This document shows, one piece after another, positions 1 through 13,045 of a stretch of 64,000 bases of DNA. The DNA comes from Hofstenia miamia. Lineage: Eukaryota; Xenacoelomorpha; Acoela. The translations under genes and the position numbers were made by a program. The notes beneath the pieces were generated by a model. It was not told the origin of the DNA. It saw only the letters and a program-made list of their open reading frames with translations, and did no database searches. The DNA lies in NCBI GenBank assembly GCA_004352715.1, contig SCFE01000090.1, forward strand, positions 1,373,273-1,437,272, in the 5' to 3' direction. How positions within the stretch are numbered: the stretch's first letter is position 1; each line of letters begins with the position of its first letter.

Positions 1-1080
1 ATTATTTACACAAATTTTGATGAATGAAATATTTCAAACTGACTTTTTCAAAGCGTTTGATAAAGTTTGCCATTGAATCGTATTTAGAAAGCTAAAAGAT
101 ATTGGAATTGGAGGTAACTTCTAAGTTTGCTACGTTCGTGCTTAGTAAACAAAACAAGCTGTGAAAGTAAATGGATTTTGCTCGGAATATGTTCCTGTCA
201 CCAGTGTTGTTCCTTAGGGCTCAATCTTAGGATCACTTTTGTTCATAATCTATATAAATGAACTTCCGTTAGTTTGCATGAACTCTATTCCTTTTCTGTA
301 TGCAGATGATTTAAAAGTGGTCACAAATTCAATTGAAAATCTTCACAATGATGTAAATAATGTATTAAGATGGTCTATACAATTTGAACTGTTTTAATTT
401 CAATAAATTCCAACTTTTTTCAATTCCTTTTGACTATGACTGCTGTCAATTACTACAAGATAGATTCATCAATTCCATAGATGCCGCAATCGATCTAGGT
501 CTTTATCTTTCATGTGATCTAAAATGCACTGCTCACATTAATAAAAGAATAAAGCAATATGCTACTCATAAACGTAAAGAGGAATATTCCTTCCAACACA
601 ACACAAATTCAGAAGTTAAGTTGACTTTATTTAAGTCTTATTTTAACAAGCTCTTAGTTTCTTCTTCAGTCTGAAATCACTTCAATTTCAGACGTTAAAA
701 GTTTAGAAAGTTTTCAAAAACGATGCCTTTGCTGGGTAACGTCTGGCAGCAATTACCTTGATCGATTGACGAGGCTGAATCTATTTCCTGTGTCTCTAAA
801 GCTACAATTAAACGATCTACTACTGTTTAACAAACTTTTATTAAATGTTTACGATTTTACATTAAGTAATCATGTTTGTTATTATTACCTACCTAGTAAA
901 GTTAGATTAAGATCTGGTAGCACACTACTCTTTAAATCTTCAAAAACCTTGAAAAATCTATCTGAAAATTTCTATTTTAATCGGATTGTTTCTCTGACAA
1001 ACTATATTGATTTAAAGACAGACATTAACCTCTTTGAAGACCCTCTCAATGTTAAAAGAAGCTTACGAAAACTATTTTGA
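1..1080 (+). pseudogene. Decayed non-LTR (CR1/jockey-like) reverse transcriptase
   Basis: Plus-strand translation gives reverse-transcriptase blocks in order: a finger-region 'FFKAFDKV', the 'GSILGSLLF' block, then the catalytic box 'FLYADDLK' around 300-320. From 766 to 1080 there is a C-terminal stretch (about 104 residues, 'LNDLLLFNKLL...') of the kind that follows the RT in CR1/jockey LINEs. Several in-frame stops and frame changes (for example near 90, 150 and 215) break the reading frame, so this is a dead copy, and its 5' part lies outside the window. The catalytic YADD itself is intact. Family assignment below superfamily level is not possible by eye. Confidence 0.8.
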
Positions 1081-1650
1081 CAATATTTTACTAACCATTA
1101 TTCTAATGAGAATCAAGGTTGTTTTAAATTTTTAATCTGTGTTGGAATTGTAAGTGCAGGTTTGGTGTAAACTATTATTAAGTTTTTTTAAATTCATTTG
1201 TTATATTTAGTTAGCTCTTTATGTTATTTACAGGTTGCTGTGTAATGATTTTATTTTAAGCATTGTAAATTTGTAAATAGAGATTTTGTATATAATTCGG
1301 CATTGTATAGTTAGTAATTAGTGTGTACATTCTCATTAAAATCGATAAATACTCGGATGCTAAAGTTCCTTTATAAATTATATTTGTAAACTTTGCTGAG
1401 ATATGTAGTGCATCATTCATTTAGAAAACATCTAAGTGATTAAATAGACCTACAACTTATAGATCAAAGTAGATTAAAATATCCTTTTAGTTATTTTTTC
1501 ACATTTTATAAAATTGGATCCTAATGCCAAAAATTAATATAGAAATGATATAAGGATGGAAAATAATGACGACTCATTCTTAATTAGAATCAGACTTTAT
1601 TGGTATTGATGTTTTTGAGAATAGGTGATAGTAGATCATGTAGCTCTATG
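1081..1650. other. LINE 3' region and AT-rich DNA, no gene
   Basis: AT-rich sequence following the LINE stop codon. It probably includes the LINE's 3' untranslated part. No other feature is recognisable. Confidence 0.5.
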
Positions 1651-1652
1651 TA

Positions 1653-3369
1653 CAGGGTGTTTCAGTCAAACCTGGCTGATTTCAATCGATTCCCATTTGA
1701 CCCATGATGAAGATGTTATACCGGAACTTTTTGCAAACAAAAGACAATACCTGGGAATTTTATGTCCGTATGCTTTTATTTACTTTTATTATAATTTATG
1801 AGTTCGATTTATCGTCACGATTTATGAATAAAACAATGAAAACTATGGAAATTAAATGTAAAAATTTATTGCTTTAAGTAATGGAACAACAGAAACTATA
1901 TAAAACAATGAAAACTATGGAATTTTATTCAACATGGCGTCCGCTAACTTCCAACACGGTATCGAGTCGTGCCTTGAATGCGAGAAGTGCTGCCTGTCGC
2001 TCTTCAGTCGAAATGGAGTCGATTTCCTCTCGCAAACGCTGCTCCAAATGGTGCACATCGCGAATATTTGTGGAATACACTCTGTGTTTTACCGTTCCCC
2101 ACAGCCAGAAGTCTAGAGGCGTTAGATCCGGACTACGCGCTGGCCAAAGAATGTCACCTCTTCGAGAAATCACATTGTTGGAAAACTCATTACAAAGAAG
2201 GTCGATAGTTTCACGTGCGGTGTGCGGCGTAGCTCCATCTTGTTGGAAAAACAGAGAACCATTTAAAAATTCTTCGTTATTTTGCAATTGAGGAAGAAGG
2301 AAATCTTTGATCATTGCTCGATAGGTTGATCCGTTTACTGTGGTTCCTGTACCATTCTCGTCTTTGAAGATAAACGGGCCGAAAATCTGATTCCACGAGA
2401 CACCGCACCACACAATGATTTTCGGCGAATTGAGTGGCATATCGGTAACAAATCCAGGATTTTCTTGAGCATAAAACCGGTAGTTCCAGCCGTTCACGTG
2501 GCCGTTCACATGAAAGTTAGCTTCGTCAGAGAAAATAATGCGCTTCAACATATCGGGATCTTGCTGAAGGTGTTGAAGGATCTCCGAGGCGAAGTCAACG
2601 CGAGACTCAAAGTCTTCATCGTTAAGGGAGTGACGATGGCGCAACCGATAAGGATGAAAACCGCGTTCGTGAAGAATCCGGTTGATGGTGGATACAGAAA
2701 GGTTTAGCTGCACTGATAGTCTACGCTGTGAGGTCTCTGGTTGCTGTTCGACGGCATCAACAACGCGCTCAATATTCTTTTTCGTGCGAGCCATTCGCAC
2801 GGAGCCGCCGCGTGGCTTATGTGCGAGTCCAACAGTAATGGCCGTATTGTGGGCTTCCAAAATTGTCTCACGTTTTGGCCGAGGATCACGAGGACGAAGT
2901 TTAAACAATTGAGCATACGAACGCTGAACAATCACAACTGAGCGATGCTGTTCAAAAAGCCGAGCAAGGTGAAATCGCTGGACTGGCGTGTAACGTTTAC
3001 TCATGATTCTGAAATGAAATAATGAAGTGAAAATCGTTATTTTTACAAATTCGTCTCATTATTGGTCCAATTAGGAACCAATCATATTGACAAAACATTC
3101 ATAACTGAACAATTTTGTTAAAGAGACATAATGCTACAGAACAAATAATCATAGGAAAGATATTTTCAAATATAAATTATGTGTGACTTACCACATACAT
3201 AATATCAATGTTATTTACAGCCTATATTGATGAAATTATTCAAAAGAAGTTTTCTAACATGAAATTTCCCAGTATTCTTTATTATTTGTATTGGCATTGA
3301 CTTCTATAGAACTATAATTGAATTTACACGAACCCGCTGAAACTGACCAGGTTTCACTGAAACACCCTG
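1653..3369 (-). mobile_element. Complete mariner-type (DD41D) DNA transposon
   Basis: The element is bounded by terminal inverted repeats starting CAGGGTGTTTCAGT on the left and ending ACTGAAACACCCTG on the right, about 30 bp each with few mismatches. A TA dinucleotide sits at both outer edges (1651-1652 and 3370-3371), which is the target duplication expected for the Tc1/mariner superfamily. It encloses one uninterrupted minus-strand transposase ORF and is visibly more GC-rich than its flanks. Intact ends plus an intact ORF mark it as a recent, possibly still mobile copy. Confidence 0.9.
1925..3004 (-). CDS. Mariner-superfamily transposase, 359 aa, intact
   Basis: DDE/D transposase that would bind the terminal repeats and cut and paste the element. 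The N-terminal ~130 residues hold helix-turn-helix DNA-binding segments ('SQRRLSVQLNLSVSTINRIL' is the second). The catalytic domain shows the first Asp in 'IIFSDEANFH', the second in 'FFQQDGATPHTA' and the third in 'SPDLTPLDFWLWG'. Counting to the Asp of 'LDF' leaves 41 residues between the second and third catalytic Asp, a spacing described for DD41D (rosa/Visitor-type) mariners. The ATG at 3004 is followed by 359 codons without a stop, about the normal length for the group. It is the only transposase in the window without a visible lesion. Codon third positions are GC-richer than in the host gene, which suits a recent arrival. Confidence 0.92.
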   Translation of the reverse strand: MSKRYTPVQRFHLARLFEQHRSVVIVQRSYAQLFKLRPRDPRPKRETILEAHNTAITVGLAHKPRGGSVRMARTKKNIERVVDAVEQQPETSQRRLSVQLNLSVSTINRILHERGFHPYRLRHRHSLNDEDFESRVDFASEILQHLQQDPDMLKRIIFSDEANFHVNGHVNGWNYRFYAQENPGFVTDMPLNSPKIIVWCGVSWNQIFGPFIFKDENGTGTTVNGSTYRAMIKDFLLPQLQNNEEFLNGSLFFQQDGATPHTARETIDLLCNEFSNNVISRRGDILWPARSPDLTPLDFWLWGTVKHRVYSTNIRDVHHLEQRLREEIDSISTEERQAALLAFKARLDTVLEVSGRHVE

Positions 3370-5440
3370 TAGTAGGTTCAAATTTTCTTCAGCAATTTTA
3401 GAAGTGTAAAGGAGATGATGAAATAGAAAATAGAAACCAATAAATTTTTTTATAATTACACTTGATTCAAAAATAGAATTTCAAAATATATTGAAAGGCC
3501 CAAATGGAGAAAGCATGTACGAAACAAGTGCTCATTTAAAATAAAACAATTGACAATTCAATAACAATGAATACATAAAGACTAGCGATTAAACATTTAC
3601 ATCCGTCATTATTTTACAAATAGATTGTGGCAACAAATGACTTGGTAGTTTACATTTTGTAAATATACATATTGCGAGCACATTATAAAAATAAAAAATG
3701 AATTATTTAAATGACAACCATTTATGTAGACCAATTGAATAGTTTTTGAAGGCTAACCAATATTGAATACTTTACAATTATATGATTTAAAATATCAACT
3801 ATCATGGACTTCGCCTGCATTTCCTTTTACATTTACATACATTAAATTTTCATGATTTTATCACCCAACACTTCATGCCTTAGCTTAATGACTCATCTGG
3901 TGCATTATAACGACTAGGTTGTCACTGATCTCAATTTATACATTAATGGCAATGTAACACTAACGTAGTCGCTAATCTTCATGCAATTTTTTGTGTTCTG
4001 TATAATGGAGAAATGGTTGATTTGAATTTTGACCATATTAAGACTAGTAAAGAGCGCGGACAAATTCAAAATAATTGTGCCTAGAATCTACAATTAATTT
4101 CTCGCATTTTACTGTCATCTAATGTTGGATAAAAGCAACATCAATATACTTATAAATGTTTTTTTCAAGCGATATAGAATATGAAAACAATCACTTTAAA
4201 AAAAATTTACACAGTCAATCCATGGAATATATTTTGTATATTCAAAATAAAATATCGTATGCTCGACTTGATGGAGATTGGTTAACATGGTGATTACAGT
4301 AACAATTCAGAGGCCCAAAAACAGATTATACTCAAATACCGAGGAAAGACATTTCATATAGAACTAATAGTTGAAATAAGTACAAAACACATTCTCAAGG
4401 ATTTCTTGAATCTAAAAAGGTATCAATGAGACCACGGATGTCGAAAGTCATGTATGTGCACACAAATCAATGGGTTCTGCATATAACTGACACTAAAAGG
4501 AAAATTCCTCTTTTGCGGATAGTTCAAGAATGATGTCAGTTTCTGAAGGAATATTTAGTTGAACATTCATCTGAAAGTAGTCCAAAAATATATGACATTG
4601 TAATGTATACTAAAATGTCGCAATAGAAGAGCTCATATTCGCAGTAAATGGTTGAAGTCGGTACATGGAAACTGTTCTAATACTAACATCTTAGAACCCT
4701 TAAATAAAAAATAGCCTGTTGGATATTTTTTGTTTCTAAAATCATATTTTTAACAGTAATGGTCAGCATAAAAGCAGCTTAGCGTTCAAATAAACTGTCC
4801 GTCCTAAGCATTAATCAAAAAATTCTAGGTACACATTAAAAAACTATTGATTATTTGAGCATAGATATATATGTATAATGTTAAATATATTGAAATTTTC
4901 TATTTAATATATAATCGAATAGGGAAAGTTGAGTCTATTTCAAACGATTTGAAACCATATATTTGAAAGTAAATCAGAAAATGAAATCGCCATTAAATTC
5001 AACACATAAACACGAGTGATAATGTTAAAACCCTAACGAGAAACCGGTTGTGTAAAAAGTCTATGCATTTATGCAAGGACGAATAATTATGAGTCTGATA
5101 ACAGCTAATAGCTAAATGCTACAATGGTATGTTTTTGGATTATTTTTATTCCAGTTAACAATGCCAGCTGGCAAAGTGTACAAGACAAGTGAAACTAAAA
5201 AAGAGGATTTTCGAGAACCCGTTATTTGAAACTAAATTCTCACAACCTTTGTTGAATTCACTGCATTTAGGTAATATACGCAAATGTACATGAGCAACGT
5301 ATAACAATTATACCAATCTGCAAGTTTTGATATCTCCTGAGGGTATGCTTGCGCAATGGATAATAGCGATGTTCAACTGCATAAAACCACAATTTCGGAA
5401 ACATACCATATTAAATCAGTGTGATAAACATTAAAACATG
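3370..5440. other. AT-rich non-coding DNA
   Basis: I see no coding segment, RNA gene or repeat with recognisable ends. If the last mask exon is at 5441-5699, this stretch would contain the mask 3' UTR; a minus-strand AATAAA lies near 5144-5149, but such hexamers are frequent in DNA this AT-rich. Confidence 0.4.
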
Positions 5441-5699
5441 TCACGTTGTAGTTGAATTTGCACTCTGCACAGCATTTGTCTTGCACACAGCACTGCGACT
5501 TTGACTTATTGTTGACGGAGCATGTCCACCATTGTCATGTCGAACATATCTTGGAATAAATGCGTGATTACCACTACCAAGGGCTACTCTACAGTAAGCC
5601 TTGCCACGAGCACAATTTCTTGAAGAATTTGATGGATGCCTCATTATTGTGACAACCACACTTGCAAGTAATTCAATGTGAGAGCTTTTCATCTCCTAC
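5441..5699 (-). CDS. mask: Candidate terminal exon of mask
   Basis: An open minus-strand stretch ending in TGA at 5443-5441. An AG at 5701-5700 would splice in phase 0 to the donor at 7142, adding 'EMKSSHIELLASVVVTIM' and a Ser/Arg/Asn-rich tail ending 'SANSTTT'. Composition fits the MASK C-terminus, and the phase matches. There is no conserved motif to confirm it and the pyrimidine tract is poor. If it is wrong, the last exon must lie elsewhere downstream or the transcript must read through at 7141. Confidence 0.35.
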
Positions 5700-7141
5700 C
5701 TCACAGTGAAGACGCCATACAGTATTCAAGTCATTTATAATTATAGCTTAGTGGAAAACAATACAATAAATAATACACTTAAAGTTGCGCAGATCACAGC
5801 AAATTGCAGAATTGCTAAGTGGGGCAAATTCTACTTGGCTAACAGCACCTCACATACATCAATGGATTCATTTACACAGGTAACGTAAAAGTATAACGCA
5901 ATATTACACAGTGTACACCATATTAATCAAATTCATAACTGTTACTGCAAATATTTAAATGTATTGTAAAATGATCAATCAATGTTCCCACATGAGAACA
6001 CACCATTTGTCCATGAGATAAATGCAAAATGTAGAAATTGATATGATAATAACAAAATGTATTATGTTGAATGTTATATGGAATAATATATAAAGGTTGG
6101 TAATTTATACCGATTTGTGTGATTTTTGTAAGGCTCAAACTACATGTTAAAAATATAGGAGGCCATAACCTGACATATACTTTGAAGATAACTCGAATTC
6201 CACTGATAAATATAGAAAATATCAAATATTATAATTTTCCATCTCGAAAATATATTAATTTAAAAAATATCTTTCAAAAGAATACTCGAACTCAAAAAAC
6301 ACAAATTTTTAAATTCGAACGAAACTGAAAACACTGGTGAGAAATTACAAATAGAATTGGAAACAAAAAAAGATAAAATTGAAAATCAGATGAATATGTA
6401 AGACAGCTATGCAGCACTTTGTACTTCTCCTAATATGTCAGCTATTATTAAATGTCACATTCACTAACGGGAATGCGTACAACCTAAACACCGTACTAGC
6501 CAACCCAGTCTGTTGAAAAATGAAGAAATTCAACAGCAGTTAACTGAGATCATTTGTGAAAATAAATCAATAACAAGCAGGCAACTTGAAAAGGGGTTGG
6601 GTTGCTAGAAGAAAACTGGAGTTTTTTCATAAAGAAAAACAATTTGTAATTTATTAGTATCTCTTATCTCTGCACCTTGCCTAAATGTCATTCTAAACAT
6701 GAATGAAAATAAAGCAATAAACTATCGATGTAAAATGCCTTATTGACTAGCAAATGAAGCATTACGATTGGTTCCACACACTAACACACAAGTAGCTATT
6801 ACCTGTTATGACTCATAATTATTCGTCTATACATAACTTGCACATAACCTTTTTACACAACATGAAACAAGGATACACAGATGGGTCCCTAAACATAATT
6901 CCATCTATTCTATTTTACCACTTCGGTTTTCAAATAGATAAAAAGAACATAAATTCCAAACGCAAGGATAAAAATATTCTAATGTTTGTGTGGTTTCTCT
7001 TCCACTTATTAGCATAGCCTTGTCATTTTAACCACAAGATCTCAAATGATTCATACAAAATTTTGTAAAGATTTTGTGAATTTAGATTAGTAGTATACTC
7101 GCCAAAATTGAAAAAAATATTAAGACAATAGATAAACGAAC
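5700..7141. other. AT-rich stretch, likely last mask intron
   Basis: No recognisable coding or repeat content. It lies between the phase-0 donor at 7141 and the candidate last exon. It could alternatively be partly 3' UTR. Confidence 0.35.
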
Positions 7142-9083
7142 CTGTTTCTGATTGAGTTCATTAATTTGATCAGCTGGCAAAGAAACATTGAGAGAATCAA
7201 ACATAGCAGGTGGAACCATGTGTTGCTGTGGGATGTATGCAGAATATTCTCTGGTGGGAGGTATTATTGCGGTGCCATTCTGCTGGACAGTTGGCATAAA
7301 GGATTGTAATGGTGGTCGAGTGGAATTCAACCCACCCATCTGAATCTAAACAGAAGCTGAGCAATATGCCTATCATTATAAACTACCATTTCAGGGGGGA
7401 AGTTGTACATTGGTTGAGTTGCAGCACCATTTGCTAGGCCAATGTGAGAATAGGTTCTTTGAGATGGAGATTGCTGCTGTTGTGGTTGCAGTAGAAAGTT
7501 GTCTATGCTTATGTAATCTGAGAAGGCATGATTCGTACCCAATGATTCCGAAGGAGGAGCTGCTTTAAAGGACATTGTTTGCAATTGTTGAATTCCACCA
7601 ATGTTTTCGTCTGAATCTAAATTCATTCACTAAATAAACTAAAAAACTAAAAAATTTATTCTAACATTACTTTTAATAAGCATCAAAATATGAACAATTA
7701 TAAATGTTCATTTCTAAAATGTCGCCGTGCGAAATTTATTAAGCTTCTTGTGAAGTAAATTGAGTATTTAGAATGGCGAAATTTGATAGACTTTGCTTTT
7801 TGAAAGGTCTTTTGCTAAAGTTTTCCAATTTTATCTTGTAAGTTAAAAAACAATTTGACTAGAGATTAAACAATTTATAAGCAGAATAAAGTTTCTTAGT
7901 AGCCCGTTTGAGTTAAAATGTAAGAGAGGCAAGAATAATGTTAGTAAAATCTAAAAGCTAGTTTGCTATAAACTAAAACTAAAAACGAGAGACGACTTTG
8001 TTAAATTATACTTAAAAAACGACAGGAATAATAAAATAAACACACAAAACTCGAATTTGACCGAATTAAATTGACAGTCACTGTAGGAGTTTTGCATTTA
8101 AACATTTAAATTAAAATTGTGAAATCGTCAATGCGGACATCTTTGACGTTAACAAATAACTAGCTTACTATTCATAAACCCAAAGGCTACAAACTTGAAA
8201 GTATTAACTTATTAATTTAATTTACAAATTAATATTCTGAATGTAGGCTATAAAAATTCCAACTATAACAGAATACCATACACATACTTAATGTAGTTGG
8301 AGTCCAGAAAGCCTTTCCTTTTTCTTTCTGAGCGCGTTCTGTGCCAATAGGTCTCGGTAGAAGAACAGGTCTCTTCTCCTGACTTCCATTAATGTTACCA
8401 TTCGTGGTAACAGATCCATTCGGAGATGCAGAACCACTCGTAGACTGAGGACTATTTGATGAGGATTCCTTAATTGATGAATTTCCCTTCAAGGCAGAAT
8501 TCGACGGTGAAGTTTGTTGTTTATTTGGCGGCGAAATTGGATTGTGTTTACTGGATTGCAAGGTAACTGGAGATTTACATGTTGCGTCTAAATAAGAAAA
8601 CCAAAATGAAGATTTAGCAGAAATTTGAAATTGACAATTGCATTTGCAAAAATCAAATTCATTAAATTAGAAAATTGAATTAAGTTTAAAAAATTAATCA
8701 TGAGAGCAAAATAGATAAACCTTGTTAACTATTGGTATATTTCAGAAGATGAACAAGTGTGTATAACGTTTTACAAAAGAAATAAAATTGCAATCTAGAA
8801 ATGAAGTTGAAAGAAAACATTTTAAAATTTTAGGAATTTGTAAATTTATATCCTAACCTATTGTACAGTTTAAATAAAGATTATTATTATTATTAACTAC
8901 AAAACATATGTAACATTCTGAAATACGCCATTTACAAACCATTGTTCTTGAATTGCAAAGCATTTGTACTATTAGGCGGAGTTGAGTTAGGATCAGAAGT
9001 TGGCTGTGAAGTTATATTGTCTTGGGACGACCAAACATTCACCGATTTGGACTGCGACACCAAATGCAATATATCATTTAGCG
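7142..9083 (-). CDS. mask: mask exons 29-32: low-complexity C-terminus
   Basis: Exons 9083-8940, 8587-8288, 7616-7387 and 7345-7142. They join in frame (phases 1, 1, 0, 0), directly following the donor at 10730. The product is Ser/Asn/Thr/Pro-rich ('SVNVWSSQDN', 'SISPPNKQQ'-like runs, 'QPQQQQSPSQ') and poorly conserved, as in other MASK C-termini. A conserved-looking patch 'KGKAFWTPTTL' occurs in the second of these exons. The intron between the last two is 41 bp if the TTTAG acceptor is used (47 bp if the downstream TTCAG is used; both keep frame, adding or dropping Ile-Gln). The last donor (CAG/GTTCGT at 7141) implies at least one more exon. Confidence 0.8.
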
Positions 9084-12000
9084 CTAAACAGCCTAGATAA
9101 GTGTGCAAATAGTTATGTACAATTTAAAAACATTTCTAACATACGACAGCAGCAACTGAAATATACAAAATGAAAAAACGAAAAGAAATTTACTCAGTAA
9201 CAAAACAAAAAATCAATGAAGTCACTTGATTGTCAATACTTGACGATGAGCATTTAATCAACCTAATTTGAAAAGCATATTCCAATTAAATTTACACAGG
9301 GTTTTTTGAGAATTTCCTGAACCATTAGGATATCGATTAGATGTAATCGTTTGCACTGGTTCTTCCTGATTCTTGGATTTGATTAAAATCAAGTAAATTA
9401 ACTTTAAAATGGCTGTCTCGCAGCCGCTGGGAAACGTTATTTGTCTTTTTGATATGCCGGCATTATTCATGTATTAGGTTATATTTGGAAAAATTAGTCA
9501 ACGTTGTGAGCAGTATAGAGCAAATAGAAGTAATTAATGAGTAGGATTACCTAACAGACAAATTTAAATTTTTTACGCTTTTTAGAGTTTAGGTCGCCCC
9601 GACCCTTATGTGTAAGCATTATGTGCTGAATTTTTCTGAATTGGTTTAGTTTTGTTTCTGAATGGCTGTATGTAGCGTAGAACATTTACAAATTGGTTAA
9701 TCGATTAATAGTTACAGCTCTAGTTTCGGATACGCTGTCAAAATAACAAAACAACTCGATATCGTTATGGAATTTGACATTTTCAATACTTTAAGAGGCA
9801 CAAGATGCTTTTACTCTTTGAATTCGAATACTTCTCAGTTTATCAAATGCACCGATTAGATTTTTGGCAGGTAATCGACTACAGATTTTTGTAATTGTTG
9901 CTGTTTCTATCCGAAACTGTCTGATATAGCCTTAGAATTTCTAAACACTAGTGAATTACTGCTAATTATGGTATTTTTAACATAATTGCAGTTTGTTCAT
10001 AAACATTGTGAAGACAATACATGCGTGCACAAAAAAGACTTCAGTCACATTGCTTGACATTTATCCGAGTCGCAATGGTAACATTTAAAAATAATACAGT
10101 AAAGATTTCCAATGCATTGGCAAAGAAAAGATTTCAATTACGCTGTTGAATTAACAAAGTCTGTTCGACATCAGGCTAGAGTATAGAACTAGTTGATAAA
10201 ACATCGACTTAAAAATATGAAAAAACATTTATTAGCTAAAATATGGCAAAAACTTTAACAATCATTTTACTAAGCAAACACGCAATTATTTGTCATTGCG
10301 TTGATTTACTTAAATAGAGCATAGCTTTCTTAGATTATATTGTAAATTTAAATTTTTACCATATTCGTGCTCTTAAAAATATTAGGAGACCTCTGCAACT
10401 TGAACATAGTACTCATGTACTTTTTCATTTACCTTAGCATAAAAAAGTAATATTGAGCAGCATGTTTGTGCACCAGCAATTACCAAATTTTGAATTTATA
10501 AATACTACCGAAAAAATGAGGCCAATCGGGCTTTGTAATTACTGGTGTTTTGTGTATACTGCTCACCAATTATCAATAAATAGCCTCCTTAATTTTCAAA
10601 AGTGTACACAGAGTTTCTATCCATATAATTATAAACTACAAAAAGATCATATTATGGTTGCCAATACCATTATTATGAAATAGCTTGGTGAATAATCAGC
10701 ACGGAATTATAGGAATTGTGCTACGCTACCTTTTTCTGAATTGCAGTCCTTTGGATTGTTCCAAACTGAAGCAGCTGGCACATGAACCGGAACACCCGGT
10801 CGAGCAGGAATGTTCCGCTTATGGATAGATTGGGCACATGTCGTTGTGGCAACAGTGGAAGTTAGACTGCATACGGTTGAAGACTTTGGGATAACTTTTC
10901 GAGATGGTAGCAATTCCTTAATGTCAACATTCGGATCACAAATCAAGGCATCAATTAGCTGCTCAGCTAATCGCACAGATTCTGGTGAGCCCCTAAATAA
11001 TGACGTAAGACACTGCAGATTTTTCCAACACGAAAAAACAATTAGTGAATAAGTAAATTCAAAATTTAAAACACTTAAAACGTAAAACGAATGGTTTAAC
11101 TTGTTCAAAGAAATCGCTTAACAAATCATTCTAATTTGCAATTCAGTGATTACTTTCATAAAGTAAGAAAGTAAAAATGCGTTTAGAGCATACCAATGAA
11201 ATATAATAATTCCTACTAACCAAACCGTCAATGGCAAAAAAAACTAGCTCTAAACAGACGTGAAAGATTATCAAAGCTAATTTATAGAAGTCTGTTTTAT
11301 CAATTTGCAATTAGTTTTCAATACTGCCAAACCTTTCACCAAAATGACTTTCTCAAGTGCCTGAAAGTGCACTACCCGCGATTTGTTCTGTATGCAAAAC
11401 AAACGCACAGGATACGAAAGACTAAGTCATTGAGAGTAAGTTTCTTAACAAACTTTTAATGTCAAATTCTTATTATTATTAATGACGCAATATTGAAATA
11501 TGTCAAGCAAGAAAACATTTAATTTGAACAGTTACAACATAACTTCTAATGATTCTATCAAACAAAGTAAATGAATTGAAATAGCCTCTGATAGAATAAG
11601 TAGGTCAAACATGAATTTAAGCTAAAATATAAATCTTGTTTTTAGTACTAAGTATTTATTGGCAAATGTTATTTTAATTAATCAAATATATTATGAAGCA
11701 TGAAAAGTTTGGACCTGAAGTAACAGCTACCCGAATTTTCTTCTATTAGTTTTCAAAAGATCAATACCTGATGTTGACTGAACGATCAGTTTGGCTCTTT
11801 TGCTTGTCGATTTCTATATGTGCGCCGGTACCCTCTCTAATTGCATTAATATTACATCCAGCTCGACCAATGACACGACTGATCGCAGTGGCAGGAACAT
11901 TAGTTTTTTTAGATCTAAAACAGTACAATACAATAATCTTACATTTTATAACTAGATTTAAACATGGGAAGCAAAATGTGTTTAAATAATGTGTCAAGGT

Positions 12001-12993
12001 GTTTACCAATATCTACTCTTAGATTGAAATAAAAACTAAGCAAGCAACAACATTTCAAACGAAGAGTTATGTTAATAATTATAAGAGTTATTAAGAATCC
12101 TTACGTGACAGATCTCGTACGTGCAACTTCCTTCCACCCTGTTTCACGAATTTGAGATTTCCGCGGACTCTTTCCACGATACACAATCGTAGAGTTGGCA
12201 GGCATTGCCTCAGAAGTCGCCGAGTCTGCAGTACTAGATGTTGTCAGCAAGGCTTTACTATTCGATGCTGTAACTGACGAAGTAACAGGGTTCAAACTAA
12301 CATTTGTTGGAGACGATGACACAGGCGAACCAGCACTTGTGCGATCACTAAATTTTAGATTTAGGAATAAATAGATTTCTTGAACGATATGTGCTGATAT
12401 ATTATACCTATTTTGTTTGTGTGTAGTTGGCGAGGTGGAGGTAGAAACAGTTGTTTTCAATTGTCCGTTTGTTTGACATATTGTAGAAGTCGCCAGTGAT
12501 AAAATGGGGACGCACGTTGAACTGGGATTAGCAGTTGTAACAAGTCGTATGGTCACTAAACACACACATGTTTTCTAAATTAGACATCATGATGGAAAAC
12601 ATTAGGTATACAAAAGTTCGGATTACCTTTTTGGATTTGATGTATATAATTTCACACTGTAATGAAAAGCTGTGAAATGATTTCAAGAAAAAAATATTTC
12701 ATAAAATAATCATCAAATTCTTAATTAAAAAACAAATAATGTTATTGGAATATATATACACAAGTCATGTTCGAGAAATTCAAATGCATTCTCATAAACA
12801 GGTAAATTTATACAACAATGCATTTCTTAAATTCTTAATTACGTCAACAAGAATTTCGGTCATTAAGGAATGAAGTCATTAAAAAGGTTCCTTACCGAAA
12901 ATTCTTGATATTTTTATATGTTTATTCACCTGCATTTATAATAAGATTCAAGATTCAAAAGCAATTTATTGCTACAAGAAACTAGTGCAAAAA

Positions 12994-13045
<52 letters not shown>

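Noticed and set aside
1881-2941. Plus-strand ORFs within the mariner element
   Set aside because: They are antisense to the intact 359-codon transposase and show no independent motif.
7082-7141. Hydrophobic C-terminal extension of the last mask exon
   Set aside because: It begins exactly at a good splice donor (CAG/GTTCGT) and is AT-rich like introns; a membrane tail on MASK is not known.
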